Shown: one piece after another, positions 1 through 6,453 of the stretch | How positions within the stretch are numbered: position 1 is the stretch's first letter | Layout of the letters: the number at the start of each line of letters is the position of its first letter | Assembly (NCBI GenBank): GCA_017464045.1 | Contig: JAFUEG010000025.1 | Location: 1 to 9,969 of the forward strand | DNA length: 9,969 nucleotides | Direction of reading: 5' to 3' | Source of the DNA: Lachnospiraceae bacterium | Lineage (GTDB): Bacteria > Bacillota_A > Clostridia > Lachnospirales > Lachnospiraceae | The notes under the pieces: model-generated | What the model was told of the DNA's origin: nothing | What the model saw: the letters and a program-made list of their open reading frames with translations, nothing else | The model's database searches: none | Program-made: the position numbers and the translations under genes

Positions 1-86
1 AAACACCTATAAATATGAAAAATGTAGAAAATATGTTTATGAATAGTTTTAAATAATAACTATAAAAAATGAAGGAGGAAACTAAA

Positions 87-569
87 ATGTCAAAAGTATT
101 AGTAGCTTATTTTTCCGCATCGGGAAAAACGAGGACAGCAGCAACAAGTCTTGCAAAATCAATAGGGGCGGATGTGTATGAGATAGTACCGGAGGTGCCT
201 TATACAAATGAAGACTTAGACTGGAGAAACGAAAAGTCAAGAAGTTCAGTGGAGATGAAAGATAAGAAGAACTCAAGACCTGCTATTGGAAGTGCTCCTA
301 TAGAGAATATAGGTCAGTATGATACTGTTTTTGTAGCATATCCGATATGGTGGTATACTGCACCAACCATAGTAAATACATTCCTTGAAAGCTATGACCT
401 TTCGGGTAAGAATATAGTGCTGTTTGCTACATCGGGAAGTACAGGCATCGGTAGTTCGGTAGAAGATTTACAGGGAAGTGCTTCCGATGCACATATCAAG
501 GAAGGTGCTATGTTAAACGGGGTAAGTTCAGAGGAAGAATTTAAGAAGATAGCTGAGAAGTTTATATAG
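87..569 (+). CDS. Flavodoxin (FMN electron carrier)
   Basis: A 160-residue protein of short-chain flavodoxin size, expected to be a cytoplasmic FMN-binding electron carrier. The N-terminus has the beta strand VLVAYFS followed by a phosphate-binding loop, SASGKT, at residues 10-15. The first FMN-ring loop region is PIWWYTAP (86-93), and a second loop is ATSGSTG (114-120). This YPIWW type is common in the flavodoxin_4 group of clostridia and lactobacilli, where the redox partners are often unknown. The start at 87 is preferred over the in-frame ATG at 69 because GAAGGAGGA (71-79) lies 8 nt before 87 and overlaps the upstream ATG. The glutaredoxin-like gene follows 35 bp later with its own strong ribosome binding site, which suggests co-transcription. 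I found no convincing promoter in the 86 bp upstream. The family call is secure; the partner is unknown. Confidence 0.93.
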   Translation: MSKVLVAYFSASGKTRTAATSLAKSIGADVYEIVPEVPYTNEDLDWRNEKSRSSVEMKDKKNSRPAIGSAPIENIGQYDTVFVAYPIWWYTAPTIVNTFLESYDLSGKNIVLFATSGSTGIGSSVEDLQGSASDAHIKEGAMLNGVSSEEEFKKIAEKFI

Positions 570-604
570 TCACATAAGATATTCTTTCAAAGGAGGACTT
601 TGAG

Positions 605-841
605 ATGACGCTAAAGCTATATATGTTTGAAACATGTCCGTATTGCCGCAAGGTAATAAATGAGATTGAAGCAAGTGGACGTACAGACATCGAGTATCAT
701 AACATTCATAAGAATGAGGAAGATAGGTTGGAACTCATAAGAGTAGGTGGTAAACAGCAGGTTCCATGCCTGTTTGTAGATGGTAAACCTATGTATGAGA
801 GTGATGATATAGTGGAGTGGCTTAGGACTAATCCGCAGTAG
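605..841 (+). CDS. Glutaredoxin-like thiol-disulfide oxidoreductase
   Basis: A 78-residue single thioredoxin-fold domain of normal length for small glutaredoxins. It has a dithiol active site, CPYC, at residues 11-14 after the first beta strand. The cis-proline loop is QVPC (cis-Pro at 54), and the C-terminal part YESDDIVEWL matches the glutathione or substrate-binding end of the glutaredoxin or GST N-terminal fold. The Cys after the cis-Pro (C55) is a third cysteine. The protein should reduce disulfides or mixed disulfides in the cytoplasm. Many clostridia lack glutathione, so the physiological thiol may differ; that is inference. The ribosome binding site AAAGGAGGA (590-598) is well placed. 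The gene sits between the flavodoxin and the YbaK-like gene in a same-strand run. Confidence 0.92.
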   Translation: MTLKLYMFETCPYCRKVINEIEASGRTDIEYHNIHKNEEDRLELIRVGGKQQVPCLFVDGKPMYESDDIVEWLRTNPQ

Positions 842-896
842 AGGTATTTGGTTTGAAACAGATAATAATTAACCCATAATTAAGGAATGATACAAT

Positions 897-1385
897 ATGA
901 TAAATGAAAAAGTAAAAAAATGGCTTGATAATAAAGGTTTGGGAGACAGACTGACAGAACATAAAGAGACGATAGATACAGTTGAACATGCAGCTATGAG
1001 GATAGGATGTGCGGAGCAGGAAATAGCCAAGACATTATCTTTTATGGTCGATGACAAACCAATCATAGTAGTTATGGCAGGGGATGGACGAGTAAACAGT
1101 TCAAAATTCAAGCTGCTTTTCCATACAAAACCACACATGATTCCAAGAGATCAGGTTGAGGAGTTGATTGGCTTTCAGCCGGGTGGCGTGTGTCCGTTTG
1201 GCGTACCGGAAGGTGTTCCGGTGTGGCTTGATGTATCTATGAAGCGATTTGAATATGTTTATCCTGCGGGTGGCAATGAATTCACATCTGTAAAAATCAC
1301 ACCAAAAGAGCTTGAAGCTGCTACGGATGCTATCGGTTGGTGTGATGTATGCAAGGGATGGGAAGAAAAAAATGAGGATTTGTAA
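897..1385 (+). CDS. YbaK/EbsC family aminoacyl-tRNA deacylase
   Basis: A 162-residue protein of the YbaK/ProRS-associated (INS-like) domain family. These are free-standing trans-editing enzymes that hydrolyse mischarged aminoacyl-tRNA, classically Cys-tRNA(Pro). Visible family marks are the helix EIAKTLSF with the conserved lysine at residue 45, the strand IIVVMAGDGRVN (56-67), and the GGVCPFGVP loop (96-104), which is a hallmark of the family. The C-terminus carries an extra CDVC pair (149-152) followed by a charged tail. The ribosome binding site is modest (AAGGA, about 10 nt before the ATG), in line with expression inside an operon. It follows the glutaredoxin gene after 55 bp and precedes the amidase gene after 24 bp. 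The substrate could be a tRNA other than Cys-tRNA(Pro). The family is clear; the specificity is inferred. Confidence 0.88.
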   Translation: MINEKVKKWLDNKGLGDRLTEHKETIDTVEHAAMRIGCAEQEIAKTLSFMVDDKPIIVVMAGDGRVNSSKFKLLFHTKPHMIPRDQVEELIGFQPGGVCPFGVPEGVPVWLDVSMKRFEYVYPAGGNEFTSVKITPKELEAATDAIGWCDVCKGWEEKNEDL

Positions 1386-1409
1386 ATTTATTTTATAGAG
1401 GTAGTGATT

Positions 1410-2207
1410 ATGAAGATTGCTTTGGCTCAAATGAGTATGTCTTTAGATGTTAAAAAGAATTATGAGAAGACTTTACAGCTGATACAAGTTGCAGCAGGTA
1501 AGGGAGCGAAGCTAATCTGTTTTCCTGAAATACAGCTATCCCAGTTTTTTCCGCAGTATCAGGATTCAGATGTAGATAATTATGTTATGACAGAGGATAG
1601 CGATTATGTAGAGGGTATATGTGAGGCTTGCAGGAAGTATGAGATTTTTGCATCCCCGAATCTTTACATTGAAGAGAATGGACAAAGATATGATATGAGT
1701 TTTCTGATAGATGATCAGGGAAAGATTATCGGCAGACAGAAGATGGTACATATCGCAGAGTGTGAGCAGTTTTATGAGCAGAGCTACTATACACCGTCCG
1801 AAGAGGGATTTGAGGTGTTTGATACCAAATTAGGAAAGATAGGAATTGTTGTATGCTTTGACAGGCATTACCCTGAAAGCATCAGAACGGAGGCACTTCG
1901 AGGAGCGGAACTTATTATTATTCCTACAGCCAATACAGTAAATGAACCGTCAGAATTATTTAAGTGGGAAGTGAGGGTTCAAGCGTTCCAAAATAGTGTC
2001 AATATAGCTATGTGTAATCGTGTCGGTACAGAAGGAAATATGACTTTTTCAGGTGAATCAATTATATGTGACTATGAGGGTAACGTGCTGGCTAAAGCAG
2101 AAAAGGATGAGGAGTTACTTATAGGAGATATAGATATTTCATCTGCATCATTGGTAAGAAAATCAAAACCTTATACATCGCTAAGAAGGAAAGATATGTA
2201 TGAGTAG
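1410..2207 (+). CDS. Carbon-nitrogen hydrolase (nitrilase superfamily amidase)
   Basis: A 265-residue one-domain protein of the nitrilase superfamily, which hydrolyses C-N bonds of amides or N-carbamoyl compounds with a Glu-Lys-Cys triad. All three residues are visible: E40 in CFPEIQLS, K111 in GRQKMVHI, and C149 in VVCFDRHYPESIR. The CFDRHYPE context resembles N-carbamoyl-amino-acid or N-carbamoylputrescine amidases more than NIT2 or NAD synthetase amidases, but no polyamine or pyrimidine catabolic genes lie nearby, so the substrate is unassigned. The ATG at 1410 is chosen over the GTG two codons upstream because GAGG (1398-1401) is 8 nt before it. The next gene starts 26 bp downstream on the same strand. 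The family is certain; the reaction is not. Confidence 0.92.
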   Translation: MKIALAQMSMSLDVKKNYEKTLQLIQVAAGKGAKLICFPEIQLSQFFPQYQDSDVDNYVMTEDSDYVEGICEACRKYEIFASPNLYIEENGQRYDMSFLIDDQGKIIGRQKMVHIAECEQFYEQSYYTPSEEGFEVFDTKLGKIGIVVCFDRHYPESIRTEALRGAELIIIPTANTVNEPSELFKWEVRVQAFQNSVNIAMCNRVGTEGNMTFSGESIICDYEGNVLAKAEKDEELLIGDIDISSASLVRKSKPYTSLRRKDMYE

Positions 2208-2233
2208 TAAAAAATGAAAGGATATCGGTAGAT

Positions 2234-3964
2234 TTGAAGGTATTATACGGTTTAGTTTATTCAATGGATAAATCCATGCAGTTTATGTATATTTTTCTGC
2301 TTTTTTCAATGGTGGTTCTTGCTGTATCGCATCACTTTATGAAAAAGCATACAAAGATATGGTCGGCTTTATGTCTTATTCCGATGCTGGTTTACATAAT
2401 TTTTCTTGCTAAAGAGCATTATGTGGGAAATGCAGAGCTTACGATATACAGATATGCTGCATTTGGTGTTGTGGCACTGATTTTGGCATTATGGGGACTT
2501 GCAATCTTTTTGAAGCGCTCGTATATTGCATACACCATAATTACAATGGTATTTTCTACGGTGGTTTTACTTGGTAGTATCATCACAATCTGGGCAGTTT
2601 GGCTTATGCCAAATGTAGCCAATTATTCACGTTTGGTATGGACTGAATCCTTTGAGAAAACTATTGATTACCTTGAGCAGGAATATGTTCTGAGTGATTG
2701 GAAGGATATTGACTATGATAGAATCAGGGAAGAACTGGTTCCGATGGTTGAGGAAGCCGAAAAAGCAGGTGATGAGGTAGGTTTTGCAGTTGCTTTATAC
2801 GAATTAAAGTATGAAATAAATGACGGACACGTTGAAGTTTTAGGTGATGCCGGTATAAGAGATGCTGCCATATCGAGACTTGCCGGTAATGATTACGGAT
2901 TTTCCATGTTCAGAGCCGAAAGCGGAGAAGTGGTTGCAGTACTTGTTGATGAAGAATGTGAGTGCTGTGAGAAAGGTATTCATGATGGTACGGTTATAAC
3001 AAAGTGGAATAATACTCCGATAGATGAGGCAACAGAAGGCGTCAAATGCATTGACAGGTGGCACAGCTTTCAGACATCGGAGAATATATACATAGCTCAA
3101 CCGATATTTCTTGCAGGGCAGGGCGGTGAGCAGCTTGAAGTTACATTTATAAATGATAAAAATAAGGAAGAAACAATCACTCTTGCTCCTTGTGGGAATT
3201 ATTTAAGCAGGAGAACATCGGCGCTTAACATACTTTTCGGAGATAATGTGATTTCTCAAGATAATTATTCTACATCGATGATAGATGGAAATGTAGGATA
3301 TTTGAGGATAACCGAAGAGGAGTATTCACTTGATCCTTTGTTTATAGCAAAGGGGACTATTAAGGGATTTTCATGGGACATATATGATGACCTGGAAGCG
3401 AGATTTGAAGAACTACGTGAGCAGGGGATGGACAGGATTATCATCGACATTAGAAATAATGACGGCGGTAACGGATATGAAGCCAGAACAGTTGCGGCTA
3501 TGTTTACAAAAAATCCGGTTTCGTACTATCTTACACTTTACAAAGACGGAAAATATAAGGTTATTTCCAAGGCAAAGGATGTAAATGCCTGTAAATGGGA
3601 TGACATACCGGTGGTGGTATTGGTAAATGGACAGACTGCCAGTGCAGGAGAGGAAATAGCACACTATCTTAAGGGCAGTGCAAATGTAACGGTTATGGGC
3701 AACACTACAACCTGGGGCTCTGTTCAGGGAACCGGCGGAGCTGTCATCTTAAGTGAAAGTAAATTTGAACTTGATTTTCCGATTACTCCGGTTGTCGGAG
3801 ATGATTATCTTCCGATTGTAGATGTAAAAGGAGACAGACAATCCCGTCTTTCACTTGATTACCTGATAGAGTATTCAAAAGAGGAAATGGTTGAATTATT
3901 TGAAAATCCGAGTGAGGATAAGACCTTGGAGGAGGCAGTTAATTATATACAACAATTGAAATAA
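2234..3964 (+). CDS. Membrane-anchored S41 family serine peptidase
   Basis: A 576-residue protein. The first 125 residues hold four hydrophobic helices (about 18-35, 42-60, 72-93, 98-124). Positive charges lie in the loops after helix 1 (KKHTK) and helix 3 (LKRSY), which puts the catalytic part outside the cell. A helical region (about 135-195) ends in NDGHVEV with H199. Next comes a PDZ-like stretch (about 220-315, KGIHDGTVITKWNNTPID) and then the S41 core with IDIRNNDGGN (404-413) and VNGQTASAGEE, whose S470 is the likely nucleophile. The segment after it reads TTTWGSVQG and lacks the catalytic lysine of CtpA-type enzymes. The TTG start has AAAGGA (2217-2222) 11 nt upstream; ATG 2264 is an alternative but would cut the N-terminus. 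It is probably the last gene of the operon. The substrate is unknown. Confidence 0.88.
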   Translation: MKVLYGLVYSMDKSMQFMYIFLLFSMVVLAVSHHFMKKHTKIWSALCLIPMLVYIIFLAKEHYVGNAELTIYRYAAFGVVALILALWGLAIFLKRSYIAYTIITMVFSTVVLLGSIITIWAVWLMPNVANYSRLVWTESFEKTIDYLEQEYVLSDWKDIDYDRIREELVPMVEEAEKAGDEVGFAVALYELKYEINDGHVEVLGDAGIRDAAISRLAGNDYGFSMFRAESGEVVAVLVDEECECCEKGIHDGTVITKWNNTPIDEATEGVKCIDRWHSFQTSENIYIAQPIFLAGQGGEQLEVTFINDKNKEETITLAPCGNYLSRRTSALNILFGDNVISQDNYSTSMIDGNVGYLRITEEEYSLDPLFIAKGTIKGFSWDIYDDLEARFEELREQGMDRIIIDIRNNDGGNGYEARTVAAMFTKNPVSYYLTLYKDGKYKVISKAKDVNACKWDDIPVVVLVNGQTASAGEEIAHYLKGSANVTVMGNTTTWGSVQGTGGAVILSESKFELDFPITPVVGDDYLPIVDVKGDRQSRLSLDYLIEYSKEEMVELFENPSEDKTLEEAVNYIQQLK

Positions 3965-3994
3965 AGCTAAGATAATAATTGCTCATTTAATATA

Positions 3995-4023
3995 TTGATA
4001 GAATATGACAAAAATGTTAAAAT
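3995..4023 (+). promoter_or_regulatory. Sigma-A-type promoter candidate P1 for the HD-GYP gene
   Basis: TTGATA (3995-4000) and TAAAAT (4018-4023) are separated by 17 bp. Each hexamer matches five of six consensus positions. It would start transcription near 4030, in the 130-bp gap between the S41 gene and the HD-GYP gene. I see no intrinsic terminator in this gap, so read-through from the upstream operon remains possible. Confidence 0.55.
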
Positions 4024-4029
4024 AATATA

Positions 4030-4059
4030 TTGTAGGATATGGAAAATTATCTATATAAT
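4030..4059 (+). promoter_or_regulatory. Second promoter candidate P2 for the HD-GYP gene
   Basis: A perfect TATAAT (4054-4059) has a weak -35 box, TTGTAG (4030-4035), with an 18-bp spacer. Transcription would begin near 4066. That leaves about 32 nt before ATG 4098 but only 14 nt before the TTG at 4080, which slightly favours the ATG start. Confidence 0.45.
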
Positions 4060-4097
4060 AAAGAGAGTTTAATTGATGATTGGGGAATAATCAGGAA

Positions 4098-5615
4098 ATG
4101 AAGGACGAAACATTAAAGAAGATCAACAGATGCCTTATAAGTGCATGGCTTGTAATTGTAGCTGTTTTATTGATTACATATTATATAGAGGTTCTAAAGG
4201 GAAACAGAAATACAGATTATTATACACTGTTTGCGGGTGTTACTGTTGTTCCTGCATTTTTATGTCTCTTATGGTATTGGAAAAACCCTTATTCAATAAG
4301 TCTCAGATATGGGTTTGCCATCGGATATTCCGTAATGTATGGTTTTGTTCTTCTTACAAGTAATACGGATCTGGTATTTTCATATATATTTGTTATGCTT
4401 GTGCTTCTTATATTGTATCACCAGCCGAGTCTTATAGCGGTGGTTGGCGCTATTTCCATGATAGTAAATGCAATTCATGTTATATTAAAGATTGGTGACG
4501 GAACCTACAATACAGAAAACAGCAGAGATGCTGAAATTCAGCTTGTTCTCTTAGCGCTAAGCTTTGGTGCAGCTATAGTGGCTGCGGCACTTTATGATAA
4601 AATATCTAAGGATTATGAAACGTATAAAAACGCGCAGAAAAATATGCTTATTCAGGTTATGACGGCGTTTTCCGAGGCACTCGATGCTAAGGATGAATAT
4701 ACAAGCGGTCATTCACACAGAGTTGCCATATATGCTAAGGAGATTATGAAACGTCTTGGCGGAAATGAGGAGGAGCAGGAGGAGGCCTACTATACAGGAC
4801 TTCTTCATGATGTAGGAAAAATAAGAGTTCCGGATGCGGTAATCAATAAGCCGGGAAAGCTTACTCCGGAGGAATTTGAAGAGATAAAGGTTCATACAGA
4901 GGCAGGTTATCAGATACTAAAAAATGTATCGGCATTAAATGATTTGTCGGGCGGAGCAAGATGGCATCATGAAAGATATGACGGAACCGGATATCCAAAC
5001 GGTATAAAGGGAGAGGATATACCACTCATAGCAAGAATTATAAGTGTGGCAGATGCTTATGATGCGATGACTTCAAACCGAAGCTACAGAGAGCCGATGT
5101 CTCAGGAAAAGGTAAGAGAACAGATTGTCGGCGGAATGGGTACTCAGTTCGATGCAAAGATTGCTCAGATTATGCTTGATATGATGGATGAAGACAAGGA
5201 TTACAAGTTAAGAGAGCTTGAGGAGGATGCACGAAAGAGAATTCTTTTAGCGGACGATAACCCTGAGGGAAGTGAAGAAGTTATTGAGATGCTTCACAAT
5301 GATAAGCATTATGAAATTCTTTCCGTAAACAATGGTAAATCCTGTATTGATATGCTTAAAAACCAGTATTTCGATCTTTTGATAATTGATATTGAAATGG
5401 CAGGCGAAAATGATATGGACGGATATGATGTCGTCGAATGGGTACGTAACAATAATATGAGTATCCCTGTTATTTTTATGAAGGGCGATAAGGAAATGAC
5501 ATCAATTCTTCGTGCGGAATCATTTGGAATAAGTGGATATATCACAAAACCTGTCTCGGAAGCGGCACTTAGGGATTTACTTCGTTCAACATTAAGACCA
5601 AATGATTTGGCATGA
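4098..5615 (+). CDS. Membrane HD-GYP cyclic-di-GMP phosphodiesterase with C-terminal receiver domain
   Basis: A 505-residue protein counted from ATG 4098. Residues about 10-170 hold five or six membrane helices. The HD-GYP domain (about 180-365) is complete: HSHR (205-208), the HD pair at 237-238 in LHDVGK, H266, the HHE motif from 290, DGTGYP (295-300), and D318 in VADAYDAM. Such domains hydrolyse cyclic-di-GMP to pGpG or GMP. A receiver domain follows (about 380-500) with the acidic pair D386-D387, likely phosphoacceptor D431 in IIDIEM, and K484 in ITKP. The conserved Thr/Ser position appears to be K462 (FMKGD). A receiver after the HD-GYP domain is opposite to the common RpfG order. The start is uncertain: TTG 4080 would add six residues, and neither start has a strong ribosome binding site. 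The small membrane protein gene follows 25 bp later. Confidence 0.9.
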   Translation: MKDETLKKINRCLISAWLVIVAVLLITYYIEVLKGNRNTDYYTLFAGVTVVPAFLCLLWYWKNPYSISLRYGFAIGYSVMYGFVLLTSNTDLVFSYIFVMLVLLILYHQPSLIAVVGAISMIVNAIHVILKIGDGTYNTENSRDAEIQLVLLALSFGAAIVAAALYDKISKDYETYKNAQKNMLIQVMTAFSEALDAKDEYTSGHSHRVAIYAKEIMKRLGGNEEEQEEAYYTGLLHDVGKIRVPDAVINKPGKLTPEEFEEIKVHTEAGYQILKNVSALNDLSGGARWHHERYDGTGYPNGIKGEDIPLIARIISVADAYDAMTSNRSYREPMSQEKVREQIVGGMGTQFDAKIAQIMLDMMDEDKDYKLRELEEDARKRILLADDNPEGSEEVIEMLHNDKHYEILSVNNGKSCIDMLKNQYFDLLIIDIEMAGENDMDGYDVVEWVRNNNMSIPVIFMKGDKEMTSILRAESFGISGYITKPVSEAALRDLLRSTLRPNDLA

Positions 5616-5640
5616 TAAATTCAAAGGAGGACTATAAAAA

Positions 5641-6156
5641 ATGAACATGAAAAAAATCGGTAGAGAGATGAGCCTTTTAATGGGAATAACCTTAAGCTTC
5701 TTTTTATCCCTGACAGGACTTCTTGCTGCAGGCAAGTTTAACGTTGTAGGATGGATTATAAGTTTCTTAATCAGTACGGTGATAAGCTTGATTATAGGCT
5801 TTTTGGTTCCTATGAAAAAGGTTACGGATGGCGTAAATAATAAGCTTGGTTTAAAGCCGGGTAAGCTTGGAACAAGATGTATGGAGAGTCTTTTATCGGA
5901 TTTGATTTATACGCCGATTATTACTTTAGCGATGGTATTTATGGCATACAAAAAGGCTACGGCACATGGTGCAAAGATTCCTTTTATCGGAATGTTTGGT
6001 AAATCACTTGCTATTAGTATGGTTGTAGGATTTGTCCTCATATTTATATTTATGCCTTTATATATGAAGCTGGTATTCAAAAAGAACGGAATTGGTGGTC
6101 CACAAGGCCCTAACATTCAGGGCTCTATGAGCAATCCAAGCGAAAAAGATGATTAG
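5641..6156 (+). CDS. Small four-helix membrane protein of unknown function
   Basis: A 171-residue integral membrane protein that I cannot assign with confidence. Predicted helices are about 11-30, 35-57, 86-103 and 120-143. The two pairs are joined by a basic, glycine-containing loop (NNKLGLKPGKLG), and the tail is soluble, rich in Gly, Pro, Ser and Asn (GGPQGPNIQ), with an acidic end. The two-plus-two arrangement, each pair ending in a proline-containing helix followed by lysines (VPMKK; MPLYMKLVFKK), suggests an internal duplication reminiscent of DUF2798-type proteins; this is only an impression. It has a very strong ribosome binding site (AAAGGAGGA, 5623-5631) and lies 25 bp after the HD-GYP gene, so the two are probably co-transcribed. 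The operon ends in the terminator at 6269-6307. Confidence 0.85.
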   Translation: MNMKKIGREMSLLMGITLSFFLSLTGLLAAGKFNVVGWIISFLISTVISLIIGFLVPMKKVTDGVNNKLGLKPGKLGTRCMESLLSDLIYTPIITLAMVFMAYKKATAHGAKIPFIGMFGKSLAISMVVGFVLIFIFMPLYMKLVFKKNGIGGPQGPNIQGSMSNPSEKDD

Positions 6157-6165
6157 TAGATAGAA

Positions 6166-6251
6166 GGTATATAACATGAAAATGCAGGTGCTAAGCATAG
6201 CGTTAAGTGACAACGAGCTATGCGGGTACCTGCATTTTCGTGTTATATACC
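6166..6251. repeat. Composite long hairpin element 1
   Basis: A nearly perfect inverted repeat. The 24-nt arms 6166-6189 and 6228-6251 pair at every position except one, which is a U-G wobble in plus-strand RNA. A second stem inside pairs GCATAGC (6195-6201) with GCTATGC (6217-6223) around a 15-nt loop. It lies 9 bp after the small membrane protein gene and has no T-run directly after it. Read on the minus strand, its centre matches the centre of the element at 7781-7904: AGGTAC, an inner stem, CTCG, ACG, the inner stem again, then TTAGCACCT. It could be an RNA processing or stability hairpin, part of a complex terminator, or a mobile palindromic repeat. Confidence 0.8.
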
Positions 6252-6268
6252 CATATATTAATTTCAGG

Positions 6269-6307
6269 ATTGGTTATAGGATTAGCCTATAACCAGTTCT
6301 TTTTTTT
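6269..6307 (+). terminator. Rho-independent terminator of the HD-GYP operon
   Basis: A 12-bp stem (6269-6280 with 6286-6297, including one G-U wobble) has the 5-nt loop ATTAG. A TCT spacer then runs into an uninterrupted T tract ending at 6307. This is a canonical intrinsic terminator on the plus strand, 112 bp after the last stop codon and just after composite hairpin 1. Confidence 0.9.
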
Positions 6308-6333
6308 ATGAATTATACAAAATGAAAAAATGG

Positions 6334-6342
6334 TGTTATTAT
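6334..6342 (+). promoter_or_regulatory. Extended -10 promoter candidate for metY
   Basis: TATTAT (6337-6342) is preceded by TGT, which gives an extended -10 element. The sequence at the -35 position (TTATAC, 6313-6318) is poor, with an 18-bp spacer. A start near 6349 would give a leader of about 105 nt. I cannot find the conserved S-box (SAM-I) or T-box sequence blocks in this leader, and its only hairpin is weak (TGAGT 6398-6402 with ACTCA 6415-6419). Confidence 0.45.
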
Positions 6343-6441
6343 CATCACATAAACAGATGAGCGAGCTTACACAAGGCTTTATTAAAAAGGATAGGGTTGA
6401 GTGAAAGTCGAAGAACTCATGAAAATAATAAAAAGAAAAGT

Positions 6442-6445
6442 GAGG
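6442..6445 (+). promoter_or_regulatory. Ribosome binding site that fixes the metY start
   Basis: GAGG lies 8 nt before ATG 6454. The reading frame is open further back to a TTG at 6397, but that extension would code for a polar, Lys- and Asn-rich stretch unlike the MetY N-terminus and would contain this ribosome binding site. Confidence 0.7.
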
Positions 6446-6453
6446 TAGATATT

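Noticed and set aside
1101..1430. A 109-codon minus-strand open frame opposite the YbaK-like gene.
   Set aside because: It is antisense to a well-supported gene, has no ribosome binding site that I can see, and its residues look like a reverse-frame shadow.
4130..4363. A 77-codon plus-strand frame inside the HD-GYP gene, rich in Cys.
   Set aside because: It overlaps the membrane-helix coding region in another frame and lacks a ribosome binding site; the Cys richness comes from out-of-frame hydrophobic codons.
6176..6292. A 38-codon open frame starting with ATG 6176, with GAAGG about 8 nt upstream, directly after the small membrane protein gene.
   Set aside because: It lies across composite hairpin 1 and ends inside the terminator stem. 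Its codons are forced by the inverted repeat, so it is most likely a chance reading frame.
6308..6453. Possible SAM or T-box riboswitch upstream of metY.
   Set aside because: The conserved S-box and T-box sequence blocks are not visible and no alternative terminator/antiterminator pair with a T-run is present.
6397..6453. N-terminal extension of MetY from TTG 6397.
   Set aside because: ATG 6454 has a well-spaced GAGG, matches the normal MetY N-terminus, and the extension is a low-complexity polar stretch.
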